Shown: positions 1 through 6,143 of the stretch, one piece after another | Numbering within the stretch: the stretch's first letter is position 1 | Layout of the letters: every line of letters begins with the position of its first letter | From: DTU078 sp033808535 | GTDB taxonomy: Bacteria > Bacillota > Clostridia > Oscillospirales > CAG-272 | Reading direction: 5' to 3' | DNA length: 6,382 nt | NCBI GenBank assembly: GCA_033808535.1 | Contig: JAPXNL010000133.1 | Coordinates: forward strand, 1 to 6,382 | The notes under the pieces: model-generated | Told to the model about the DNA's origin: nothing | Database searches by the model: none | The model's input: the letters and a program-made list of their open reading frames with translations, nothing else | Program-made: the position numbers and the translations under genes

Positions 1-177
1 GTTTTTATTTTTGCAAAAGAGTTCGGGATATCGGCCTAATGACTAAAATGCACCGGTATATTATACAGTTTTCGCTTCATTCACTGCATCTGCGCCGAAA
101 AAACTGCCGCTGTTATGGCATGCAAATAATTGTTTGCGGGTGAGGGAACTGCACAAGCGGCTCACTCTCCCGTGTTG
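1..177. other. non-coding sequence downstream of the maturase
   Basis: I see no gene on either strand here. For the minus-strand operon that ends at 178 the only terminator-like element is weak: read on the minus strand, a 4-bp TGCC/GGCA stem (120-117 with 108-105) with an 8-base loop, then one G and a run of six T (complement of 103-98). A second small dyad, GCAAA/TTTGC at 122-126 and 133-137, has no T-run. Either could mark the end of the transcript, but neither is convincing. Confidence 0.4.
98..120 (-). terminator. weak possible terminator of the maturase operon
   Basis: On the minus strand a short TGCC...GGCA stem is followed by G and six T residues, about 60 bases beyond the maturase stop codon. 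Four base pairs is short for an intrinsic terminator, so this rests mainly on the T-run and the position. Confidence 0.25.
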
Positions 178-1290
178 TTATACCCGCATATATCGGCGCA
201 GCTCGCGCATACGCGGGTATGCGTATCCCAAAAACCTCTTGTTCGCGGTACAGAACTTATTTATCGTCAATCCCCCGCCACTCTGTGGCTCGCGGTGCCG
301 GCGGCAGCCGCCGCGGCAGAGTGCATACCACTCGCATCCGGAGCAGGCTGCCTCGACCGGCTCGGACTCGGCGACAAACCTCGCAGCCGGTTCGGACTCG
401 CGCAGCATAGCAAAGCCCGTATCATTTATATTGCCCATTCGGTAGCGGTCGAGCACATAAAAATCGCACGGATACACGTCTCCGTCGCTTTCGACAACAA
501 AATAAGCCTCGCATTTGCCGCTGTAACCGCAGCAGCTCGGCAGTATGCCGGCGACCAGCTCCATGAAATTATCGAGCGGACGCACGCTTATATAATTGCC
601 GCGGATTATGTTGTCATAATAGCGGTCGAAGACTGTGCACAGAAAATCGCCCCAGCGTTCGGCTGTCAGCGAATATGGCGAGGGCGGGCACCCGAACCCG
701 TCAAGACACTGGATAAACTGCAAATACAAAAATCCGTCGCCGGTGAGCGTGTCAAACACCTGCGCGGCATGCCGCGCCACGGCAGCGGTGACAACGCACA
801 GTATATTGAACTCCGAGCCCGCGGCTTTGAGCAGGGCGGCGGATTTCTTTACGCGAGTATAAGTGCCCCGCCCGCTAGCGTCGACGCGGTTTTCGTCGTG
901 TATCGCTTTTGTACCGTCCAGCGACAGCCCGACAAGGAAGTTGTTCTGAGCTAAAAACTGTGCCCACTCCGCGTCTATTTGCAGCCCGTTAGTCTGAATG
1001 GAATTATAAACCTTTGCGCCTGCTGTGTTGAACCGCTTTTGCAGACTGATAAGTTCGCGATAAAATTCGAGCCCTGCCAGCGTCGGCTCTCCGCCCTGAA
1101 AATTGAAGGACACGGAGGTGCGCCCCGCATATTCAAAAGCACGCAAAACCAAATTTTCGAGCGTTTTACTATTCATCATGCCGTACGAGGACACCTCGCG
1201 GCTCCTTGTGACGTCAGCGTAAAAGCAGTAGGAGCAGCGCATATTGCAGAGCCCCGAAACAGGTTTGATAAGCAGTGTTAGCGGCGGCAT
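178..1290 (-). CDS. anaerobic sulfatase-maturating enzyme (radical SAM/SPASM)
   Basis: This is a cytoplasmic radical S-adenosylmethionine enzyme of the anSME family, which oxidises an active-site Cys or Ser of type I sulfatases to formylglycine. It is 370 residues long, the usual anSME length. The radical SAM cluster motif is C15-x3-C19-x2-C22 followed by F-Y, then QGGEPT at 65-70 and SIQTNG at 97-102. The SPASM part keeps eight cysteines for two auxiliary clusters: C254, C260, C275, C316, C319, C325, C329 and C347. D276, right after C275, matches the catalytic Asp of the characterised clostridial enzyme (from memory). I chose the ATG at 1290: it lies 4 bases after the upstream stop, has GGGG 8 bases before it, and opens with the family-typical MPPLTLLIKP. 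A TTG start at 1335 would add 15 residues inside the upstream gene and is less likely. It is almost certainly co-transcribed with the lipoprotein gene. No sulfatase is present here, so the physiological substrate is unknown; another peptide-modifying SPASM role is possible. Confidence 0.9.
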   Translation of the reverse strand: MPPLTLLIKPVSGLCNMRCSYCFYADVTRSREVSSYGMMNSKTLENLVLRAFEYAGRTSVSFNFQGGEPTLAGLEFYRELISLQKRFNTAGAKVYNSIQTNGLQIDAEWAQFLAQNNFLVGLSLDGTKAIHDENRVDASGRGTYTRVKKSAALLKAAGSEFNILCVVTAAVARHAAQVFDTLTGDGFLYLQFIQCLDGFGCPPSPYSLTAERWGDFLCTVFDRYYDNIIRGNYISVRPLDNFMELVAGILPSCCGYSGKCEAYFVVESDGDVYPCDFYVLDRYRMGNINDTGFAMLRESEPAARFVAESEPVEAACSGCEWYALCRGGCRRHREPQSGGGLTINKFCTANKRFLGYAYPRMRELRRYMRV

Positions 1291-1294
1291 CGGT

Positions 1295-1723
1295 TTAACC
1301 CCGCACGACTCCGCCGAATTTTTCAACCTCGGCAATTACCTCATTGGTTGTCATACCCGAAAATTTTGAGCTGCGGTCACTGCCGGCGTCGATAATATAA
1401 TTGTATGTTACTGTCGTGCCCTCCACCTCGGTATTTTCAATGCCGGAATATGTTTCCCAGAATTCCGACACGGCTGCGGCGGATTTTTCACTGTCGTATA
1501 CAAGTGTCACACGGCACGAATCAACTATGTCATTTTTGAAGTCAAAATCCATCGATGCAGACACGCAGACAGCCGTCGTGCCGTCATAAAGGTCTACGGA
1601 AAACAGTTGGCCGGCCGGTTCAGCATCAAAATCGACGGTCAGAGAAGACTCTTCCGCACATGCGGACAAGCACACCGCCATTATCACTAAAACAAACGCA
1701 ATATATACATACGCGTTTTTCAT
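1295..1723 (-). CDS. small lipoprotein of unknown function
   Basis: The 142-residue product starts with K3 and a hydrophobic stretch (about residues 5-20) ending in the lipobox L19-S20-A21-C22, so it should be exported and lipid-anchored at C22, leaving about 121 mature residues. The mature part is acidic and probably beta-rich in its first half, with two more cysteines (C53, C70) that could form a disulfide outside the cell. I do not recognise a family. No C/S-x-P/A-x-R sulfatase-type motif is present, so it is not an obvious substrate of the downstream maturase. The ATG at 1723 is preceded by GGAG (complement of 1731-1734) at a spacing of 7 bases, and a good promoter lies at 1760-1788. It is first in a two-gene operon; its stop lies 4 bases before the maturase start, and its last codons carry the maturase ribosome binding site. 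A lipoprotein gene is certain; its role is open. Confidence 0.8.
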   Translation of the reverse strand: MKNAYVYIAFVLVIMAVCLSACAEESSLTVDFDAEPAGQLFSVDLYDGTTAVCVSASMDFDFKNDIVDSCRVTLVYDSEKSAAAVSEFWETYSGIENTEVEGTTVTYNYIIDAGSDRSSKFSGMTTNEVIAEVEKFGGVVRG

Positions 1724-1759
1724 AAAGTTGCTCCGATCGAATCTCTATTGATTAGTGTC

Positions 1760-1788
1760 ATTATAACACAACTGCCATGAAAAATCAA
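1760..1788 (-). promoter_or_regulatory. sigma-A promoter of the lipoprotein-maturase operon
   Basis: On the minus strand the -35 box TTGATT (complement of 1783-1788) and the perfect -10 box TATAAT (complement of 1760-1765) are 17 bases apart. A TG one base before the -10 box gives an extended -10 element. Transcription would start near 1753, about 30 bases before the ATG at 1723. A short GTGT/ACAC dyad at 1755-1769 straddles the -10 box and could be an operator, though such small dyads arise by chance in AT-rich DNA. Confidence 0.75.
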
Positions 1789-1810
1789 CGCGGATAACTA
1801 CATTATTAAG

Positions 1811-1839
1811 TTGACATATGATTAATATTGTGATATTAT
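1811..1839 (+). promoter_or_regulatory. sigma-A promoter of the solute-binding protein genes
   Basis: A perfect -35 box TTGACA at 1811-1816 is followed after 17 bases by TATTAT at 1834-1839, with TG at 1831-1832 making an extended -10 element. The start would be near 1846, giving a leader of about 30 bases. GGAGG at 1866-1870 then lies 6 bases before the ATG at 1877. A perfect 6-bp dyad TAATAT-tgtg-ATATTA (1823-1838) covers the -10 box and is a possible operator. The -35 box is only 22 bases from the -35 box of the divergent promoter, so a regulator bound between them could affect both operons. Confidence 0.8.
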
Positions 1840-1876
1840 TAACGTAATTCTTCTATATTGTTAATGGAGGCAACCC

Positions 1877-3373
1877 ATGAGATTCAAAGCCCTAATGCTT
1901 GCCGCAGTTCTGATGCTCTCAGTATTTGCGGCAGCATGCGCAGAGCAAAATTCAGACACAAATGACCCGACAAACTCAGATGTAACAACGTCTGCCGGCG
2001 AACAGGAAACAACTGCCGATCCGGCATATACGGCTGATCTTCCGCAGCGTGACCTGGAGGGTCTGACCATTACTTTCCTGACACCGAACTCCACACATGA
2101 CCCCGACTGGGTCGTATGGTCGCCCCGCGACATATACGCTGAGGCGGAAAACGGTGAAACAATCAACGACGCGGTATATAGACGCAATCGCATAGTTGAA
2201 GAAACGTTTAACGTAACAATCGCAAATGAAGATATAAACGATTCGCTTGGTAATCTTCAAAGAGCAGTTACCTCCAACGATCCGATATACGATGTGGTGC
2301 AGTTGCGCTTTAACACGGTATCGACGCCCATGACCAACGGATACCTGCTTGAGACAAAGCACCTGCCCCACATAAATCTTGAAAAGAAATACTGGAACCT
2401 TGAAGCCACCAAGGCGATGACGCTTGCTGGCCACATGTTTTTGATCAACGGCGATATAATGCTGCTTGACAAAGACTCGTCCGGCGTTCTTATCTTCAAT
2501 AAGCAGATGCAGCAGGACTACTCGCTGCCCAACGTCTATGACATGGTGAAAAACTACACATGGACGCTCGACAGCTTTTATGAAACGATAAAGGGCGTCA
2601 CCGGCGACATTGACGGCGACAGCGCCCTGACATACAAAGACAGATGGGGATTTATCGGATACCGCGATACTCTGCCGTCAATGCTTGTCAGTGCCGGCGG
2701 TCTGATTGCGACCAAAGACGAAAACGATCTGCCGGTTATCACAATTCTGGAAGAAAAGAACCTGGCGATCATCGACAAGATCTACATGATCATGTACGAC
2801 AACAGCAACACCTTCAATTTGCAGAAGCTGTACGCTCAGGGATTCTCTGCGATTTATGCAGAGGCGAGAACCATGTTCCAGGAGCACCGCATTCTGTATT
2901 ATTGGGTGAGGATGCGCGAAATTGAGACTTTCCGCGGAATGGAAACCGATTTCGGTATACTTCCCATGCCGACATACGATGAGGCGCAGAAACGCTACTA
3001 TACCGCGCTCAACAGCTATGTTGGCACCACACTGGCTGCGGTATCAACCTGCACCTATCCGGAGGAACTTTCGATAGTCCTCGAATCGCTTGCAGAGCAG
3101 TCGCATAAGATACTTATACCGGCATACTACGATATCAACCTCACGAGCAAAGTCGCCCGCGATACCGAATCCGAAGAAATGCTTGACATTATAATTTCAA
3201 CCGGTGTTGTGGACATTGGTGCGGTGTACGATTTCGGCGGCATCTGCGGCAATTTCATGGAAATGTCGCTTACCGACAACCGTGATATCGTTTCGAAAGT
3301 TGAAAAACTTAAAAAAGCCGCAGACGCAGCTATTAAAAAACTTGTAAAGGGAATCGAGAAAATCGAAGGTTAA
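1877..3373 (+). CDS. extracellular solute-binding lipoprotein, copy 1
   Basis: The 498-residue product looks like the ligand-binding subunit of an ABC importer (family-1-like, probably for sugars or oligosaccharides), anchored outside the membrane. The signal peptide (residues 1-20) ends in the lipobox A18-A19-A20-C21. A Ser/Thr/Asp/Glu-rich linker runs to about residue 54. The folded part follows, with blocks shared with the next gene: INDAVY at 96-101, TNGY at 153-156, INLEK near 166-170, NGDIMLLDKD near 191-200, TDFGILPMP at 357-365 and AYYDINL near 416-422. D244-x-D246-x-D248...D255 forms a 12-residue calcium-loop-like segment, DIDGDSALTYKD, as in dockerins and EF-hands. The C-terminus is a Lys-rich helix. 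The start is firm: GGAGG lies 6 bases upstream and the lipobox fits. It is followed after 55 bases by a paralogue without a clear terminator between, so both are probably co-transcribed. No permease or ATPase genes adjoin. The ligand cannot be told from sequence. Confidence 0.85.
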   Translation: MRFKALMLAAVLMLSVFAAACAEQNSDTNDPTNSDVTTSAGEQETTADPAYTADLPQRDLEGLTITFLTPNSTHDPDWVVWSPRDIYAEAENGETINDAVYRRNRIVEETFNVTIANEDINDSLGNLQRAVTSNDPIYDVVQLRFNTVSTPMTNGYLLETKHLPHINLEKKYWNLEATKAMTLAGHMFLINGDIMLLDKDSSGVLIFNKQMQQDYSLPNVYDMVKNYTWTLDSFYETIKGVTGDIDGDSALTYKDRWGFIGYRDTLPSMLVSAGGLIATKDENDLPVITILEEKNLAIIDKIYMIMYDNSNTFNLQKLYAQGFSAIYAEARTMFQEHRILYYWVRMREIETFRGMETDFGILPMPTYDEAQKRYYTALNSYVGTTLAAVSTCTYPEELSIVLESLAEQSHKILIPAYYDINLTSKVARDTESEEMLDIIISTGVVDIGAVYDFGGICGNFMEMSLTDNRDIVSKVEKLKKAADAAIKKLVKGIEKIEG

Positions 3374-3428
3374 GCACTTTTATTCTGGTATTCTTTGATA
3401 ATAAAATATAACTTGGGAGGGTATAGCC

Positions 3429-4928
3429 GTGAAACATTCAGCAAAGATCCTCGCGATGCTGCTTGCATTTTCCATTGCGCCATTTGCCTTCTCATCCTGC
3501 TCCGAGGGAGCAGACCAGCAGGTTGTCTCCGGTGAACAAACCGGTACAGAGACAACCGACGCACTGTCCGAAGAAACCACAAGAATCGATCCCGACCTGC
3601 CCGCAAGAGATTTTGACGGGTATGTTTTCCGAGTGTTAACCAAAGGAGACTGGGACGTCCACTGGAAAACAAAGGACATCTATGCCGAAGAGCTGAATGC
3701 CGACCCGATAAACGACGCGGTGTATAACCGCAACAGCAAAATCGGTGAAATGTACAATTTCTCAATCCAGGAGATTGAATCATTTCAGGATTATCAGGGC
3801 GCCGCGCAGAAGAGCATAGTTGCCGGCTCCGACGATTACGACATGCTGGCGATAAGTCTTGCTTCACTGGGCACCTTTTCAACCAACGGCTATGTAATGG
3901 ATTTGAAGAATATCCCTTATATAGACCTTGAAAAGCCGTGGTATGACCAAAACGCGAACAGCTCGCTGTCCATTGCAAACAAGTTGTTCACCACAACAGG
4001 TGATATGATGATAATGGACAACGACGCCACGTGGGTGCTGCTTTTCAACAAAAAGCTGGCGGAAGAACTTAAGACCGGCGACCTTTACGAAGCGGTTAAA
4101 AACGGTACCTGGACTATCGACAGGCTTTACGAATGCGTCAAGAACGCCTCGAAGGATCTTGACGGCAACGGTACGCTTGACGAGTTCGACCAATGGGGTA
4201 TCGAAGGCGAGAGCTTCAATACCTTCGCGCTTTGTGCCGGCGCGGGCGGACGCGTCATATCGAAAGATAAGGACGACATGCCGTACATCTCCATAAACAC
4301 GCCGGAGTACATAGCCGCTTTTGAAAAAGCAATCAAAATCAACTCGCGAACCGGTGATATCTGCTTATATGTGTCCAATTATACAAGCAAGTATGCCGGT
4401 TTGGATGTGTGGACATACTGCATGGACAAAAGCTTCTCCGACGGCAGGGCATTATTCAATTTTGCGGGCATGAACCGCGTGACGCTGTTCCGCAGCATGG
4501 ATACCGACTTCGGTATTCTGCCTGTTCCGAAGGGCAGCGAGGAACAAAAGGATTATCACTGTGCGGTAAGCTGCTGGTGTGCTTCCAGTATAATGATTCC
4601 GAAAACCGTCACCGACACCGAACGCACGGGAATTATTATCGAAGCGCTTTCGGCTGAATCATTATATACGCTGAAACCTGCTTACTACGACATTGCGCTG
4701 AAAACCAAGTACTCGCGAGACGAGCAGTCGTCGGATATGCTGGACCTGATATTTGCGTCGAGATTGTTTGACCTGGGCAATATATTCGACTGGGGCGGCG
4801 TATATACGCTGCCGCTGAATCTGACCGAAAGCGGCTCATCCAACTTTGCGTCGACTTATGCAAAGCTTGAAAAAATCGCAAATAAAGCGATGCAGAAGAC
4901 TATTGACGCATATCTTGATAACCCTTGA
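3429..4928 (+). CDS. extracellular solute-binding lipoprotein, copy 2
   Basis: This 499-residue lipoprotein is a diverged paralogue of the preceding one and presumably the binding subunit for a different ligand. It starts with GTG at 3429, preceded by GGGAGG at 3415-3420 with an 8-base spacing; the signal peptide begins MKHSAK and ends in lipobox F21-S22-S23-C24. A Thr/Glu/Ser-rich linker runs to about residue 55. Blocks matching copy 1 include DIYAEE at 83-88, PINDAVY at 93-99, TNGY at 152-155, IDLEK near 165-169, WTID at 228-231, MDTDFGILPVP at 357-367 and AYYDIALKTK at 418-427. A loop D243-x-D245-x-N247-G-x-x-D251-x-x-D254 has all positions of a dockerin/EF-hand-like calcium site and fits that pattern better than copy 1. 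It has several unpaired-looking cysteines in mature residues 269-383, absent from copy 1. It probably shares the promoter at 1811-1839, and a hairpin at 4975-5008 may end the transcript. Confidence 0.85.
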   Translation: MKHSAKILAMLLAFSIAPFAFSSCSEGADQQVVSGEQTGTETTDALSEETTRIDPDLPARDFDGYVFRVLTKGDWDVHWKTKDIYAEELNADPINDAVYNRNSKIGEMYNFSIQEIESFQDYQGAAQKSIVAGSDDYDMLAISLASLGTFSTNGYVMDLKNIPYIDLEKPWYDQNANSSLSIANKLFTTTGDMMIMDNDATWVLLFNKKLAEELKTGDLYEAVKNGTWTIDRLYECVKNASKDLDGNGTLDEFDQWGIEGESFNTFALCAGAGGRVISKDKDDMPYISINTPEYIAAFEKAIKINSRTGDICLYVSNYTSKYAGLDVWTYCMDKSFSDGRALFNFAGMNRVTLFRSMDTDFGILPVPKGSEEQKDYHCAVSCWCASSIMIPKTVTDTERTGIIIEALSAESLYTLKPAYYDIALKTKYSRDEQSSDMLDLIFASRLFDLGNIFDWGGVYTLPLNLTESGSSNFASTYAKLEKIANKAMQKTIDAYLDNP

Positions 4929-4931
4929 TTT

Positions 4932-4946
4932 AGCGAAAATCTCGCT
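4932..4946. repeat. small dyad AGCG-N7-CGCT, copy 1
   Basis: The sequence AGCGAAAATCTCGCT is an inverted repeat (a 5-bp AGCGA/TCGCT stem) just after the stop of the second binding-protein gene. Its last base is the first base of the -35 box at 4946. The same AGCG-N7-CGCT form recurs at 5020-5034. It could be an operator half of a pair or a minor RNA hairpin; no T-run follows it. Confidence 0.35.
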
Positions 4947-4974
4947 TGACACTGCTATGTATGCCCTATATAAT
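4946..4974 (+). promoter_or_regulatory. perfect-consensus sigma-A promoter upstream of the kinase
   Basis: TTGACA at 4946-4951 and TATAAT at 4969-4974 are both exact consensus hexamers, separated by exactly 17 bases. Transcription should start near 4981, giving the kinase gene a leader of about 220 bases. An exact match to both boxes and the spacing is rare and suggests either strong transcription or a promoter held down by a repressor. The predicted start lies within the 5' arm of the hairpin at 4975-5001. Confidence 0.8.
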
Positions 4975-5008
4975 GGTTGATGAGAGTGAATTTAATCAAC
5001 CGGTTTTT
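4975..5008 (+). terminator. probable terminator of the solute-binding protein operon
   Basis: GGTTGAT at 4975-4981 pairs perfectly with ATCAACC at 4995-5001 around a 13-base loop. GG and five T residues (5004-5008) follow. This has the form of an intrinsic terminator, though the stem has only three G-C pairs and the loop is long. It sits about 46 bases beyond the second binding-protein stop codon. Because the adjoining promoter would start RNA near 4981, transcripts from that promoter would lack most of the 5' arm and escape termination, while read-through from upstream would be stopped. Confidence 0.5.
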
Positions 5009-5019
5009 AGACGGGATCT

Positions 5020-5034
5020 AGCGTCAAAATCGCT
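5020..5034. repeat. small dyad AGCG-N7-CGCT, copy 2
   Basis: The sequence AGCGTCAAAATCGCT repeats the form of the dyad at 4932-4946: same arms, same 7-base centre length and an AAAAT run in each centre. The flanking T and A extend the stem to 5 bp. The copies start 88 bases apart and flank the promoter and hairpin, which would suit a DNA-looping or two-site repressor. This is a visual match of short elements only. Confidence 0.35.
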
Positions 5035-5201
5035 ATATTCACGCAGATGACTCTTGCAAAGCTTTGTTTTGAGTTAGGTATGAGCAAATCAAAGGCAGAC
5101 TGCATGAGATAATAACACGGAAGATAACATCGTGCGGTTCACCGTTTGCATTAATACCGGTCATTCAGCCGCGCCAAACAAACGTCAGAAAGGCGAAAAT
5201 C

Positions 5202-6143
5202 ATGGCAAAGAAAAGTAAGGTTGTTGTTGTCGGCAGCTTCATCGTCGATATCACAGGTTTTGCAAACCGCTTCCCGAAGGACGGCGAAACGGTTATCGGC
5301 TCGGCTGTCAGAATCGGGCCGGGCGGTAAGGGCTCAAATCAAGCGACTGCCGTGTCACGCGCCGGCGCTGATGTCGTGATGATAACCAAAATCGGCAGCG
5401 ATGTGCTGTCAAACATCGCGCACGAGCATTACAGCGCCGAGGGCATGAGCGAAAAATACATATATAAAACCGATAAAGCCGGAACCGGCACGGCGTTTAT
5501 CGAGGTCAACGAAACATCCGGCGAAAACCGCATTATAGCTATCAAAGGCGCAAACGAACTGCTCTCGGCGGCAGAAGTCGCGGCGGCAGAGGATGAAATC
5601 GCTTCCTGCGACGCGGTGCTGGCTCAGCTTGAAACCTGCAATGAAGCCGTAGAGGAGCTCATGAGGCTTGCAAAGAAACACGGTAAGACTATCGTGCTCA
5701 ACCCCGCGCCCTACCTGCCGGTGCCGGACGGGTTTTTCGACGGTGTGGATTATCTGACACCGAACGAGACTGAAGCTGAATTCTACAGCGGTGTTCCGGT
5801 GGAAAGTCCTGAAGACGCGGAGCGTGCGGCGCTGAAACTGCTGGAGATGGGTGTCAAAAACGTCATTGTTACGCTCGGCAAAAAGGGCGCATTTTTCACC
5901 GACGGGAAAAACAAAATGCTTGTGCCGACCACCGACCTTAAAGCTGTCGACACCACCGGCGCGGGCGACGCTTTCAACGGCGGATTCGCCGTGGCACTGT
6001 CCGAAGGCATGGATATTGGACGGGCTCTGAAATTTGCGAACTGCACAGCGTCAATTTCGGTGACGCGGCTCGGCACCTCACCGGCTATGCCTTACCGCCA
6101 TGAAATTGACGAGCTGATGAAGCGTTTTTACGGCGAGGATTGA
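5202..6143 (+). CDS. rbsK: ribokinase-like PfkB-family sugar kinase
   Basis: This 313-residue cytoplasmic kinase should phosphorylate a sugar such as D-ribose with ATP, feeding the pentose phosphate pathway. The length is typical of ribokinases (about 300-310). Signature motifs are in place: GSFIVD at 11-16, PGGKGSNQA at 40-48 (first PfkB signature), QLE with E144 matching the ribose-contacting Glu of E. coli RbsK, NPAP at 167-170, TPNETEAE at 186-193, TLGKKG near 224-229, and DTTGAGDAFNGGF at 250-262 with D256 as catalytic base. GTSPAMP at 291-297 corresponds to the monovalent-cation region. One difference is Ile at position 14, where E. coli RbsK has Asn near the sugar, so a related sugar or nucleoside substrate is possible. 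The ATG at 5202 has AAAGG (5189-5193) 8 bases upstream. It has its own promoter at 4946-4974. No rbsD, rbs transporter or regulator adjoins. The family is certain; the exact substrate is less so. Confidence 0.88.
   Translation: MAKKSKVVVVGSFIVDITGFANRFPKDGETVIGSAVRIGPGGKGSNQATAVSRAGADVVMITKIGSDVLSNIAHEHYSAEGMSEKYIYKTDKAGTGTAFIEVNETSGENRIIAIKGANELLSAAEVAAAEDEIASCDAVLAQLETCNEAVEELMRLAKKHGKTIVLNPAPYLPVPDGFFDGVDYLTPNETEAEFYSGVPVESPEDAERAALKLLEMGVKNVIVTLGKKGAFFTDGKNKMLVPTTDLKAVDTTGAGDAFNGGFAVALSEGMDIGRALKFANCTASISVTRLGTSPAMPYRHEIDELMKRFYGED

Larger units (their letters stand above)
4975..5201 (+). other. long untranslated leader of the kinase gene
   Basis: No convincing gene lies in this stretch on either strand. 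It contains several small stems: GACG/CGTC (5010-5013 with 5022-5025) and TAGCG/CGCTA (5019-5023 with 5031-5035), which share bases and exclude each other; CAAAGCTTTG, a 10-base palindrome at 5057-5066; and CGGT/ACCG plus CACG/CGTG pairings further on. I recognise no riboswitch, T-box or known RNA family. It may be a regulatory leader, a small RNA region or simply decayed sequence. Confidence 0.4.

Noticed and set aside
122..137. GCAAA/TTTGC dyad as terminator of the maturase gene
   Set aside because: The stem is AT-rich with almost no loop and no T-run follows on the minus strand.
130..954. A 274-codon open frame on the plus strand
   Set aside because: It lies entirely antisense to the maturase, whose motifs are unmistakable. 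It has no good ribosome binding site and its Ala-rich product resembles nothing; long antisense frames are common opposite GC-biased codons.
1291..1335. A TTG start adding 15 residues to the maturase
   Set aside because: It would overlap the lipoprotein gene by about 40 bases. The ATG at 1290 has a better-placed GGGG and gives the family-typical start and length.
3374..3428. A terminator or promoter between the two binding-protein genes
   Set aside because: The 55-base gap shows no stable stem with a T-run and no paired -35/-10 boxes, so co-transcription is simpler.
5047..5112. A 21-residue plus-strand peptide (MTLAKLCFELGMSKSKADCM...) that looks faintly like a helix-turn-helix start
   Set aside because: It has no ribosome binding site and is too short for a domain. 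It could be a leader peptide or a remnant of a regulator, but nothing supports either.
5039..5164. A 41-residue minus-strand open frame in the kinase leader
   Set aside because: No ribosome binding site, no promoter and no recognisable product; a frame of this length is expected by chance.
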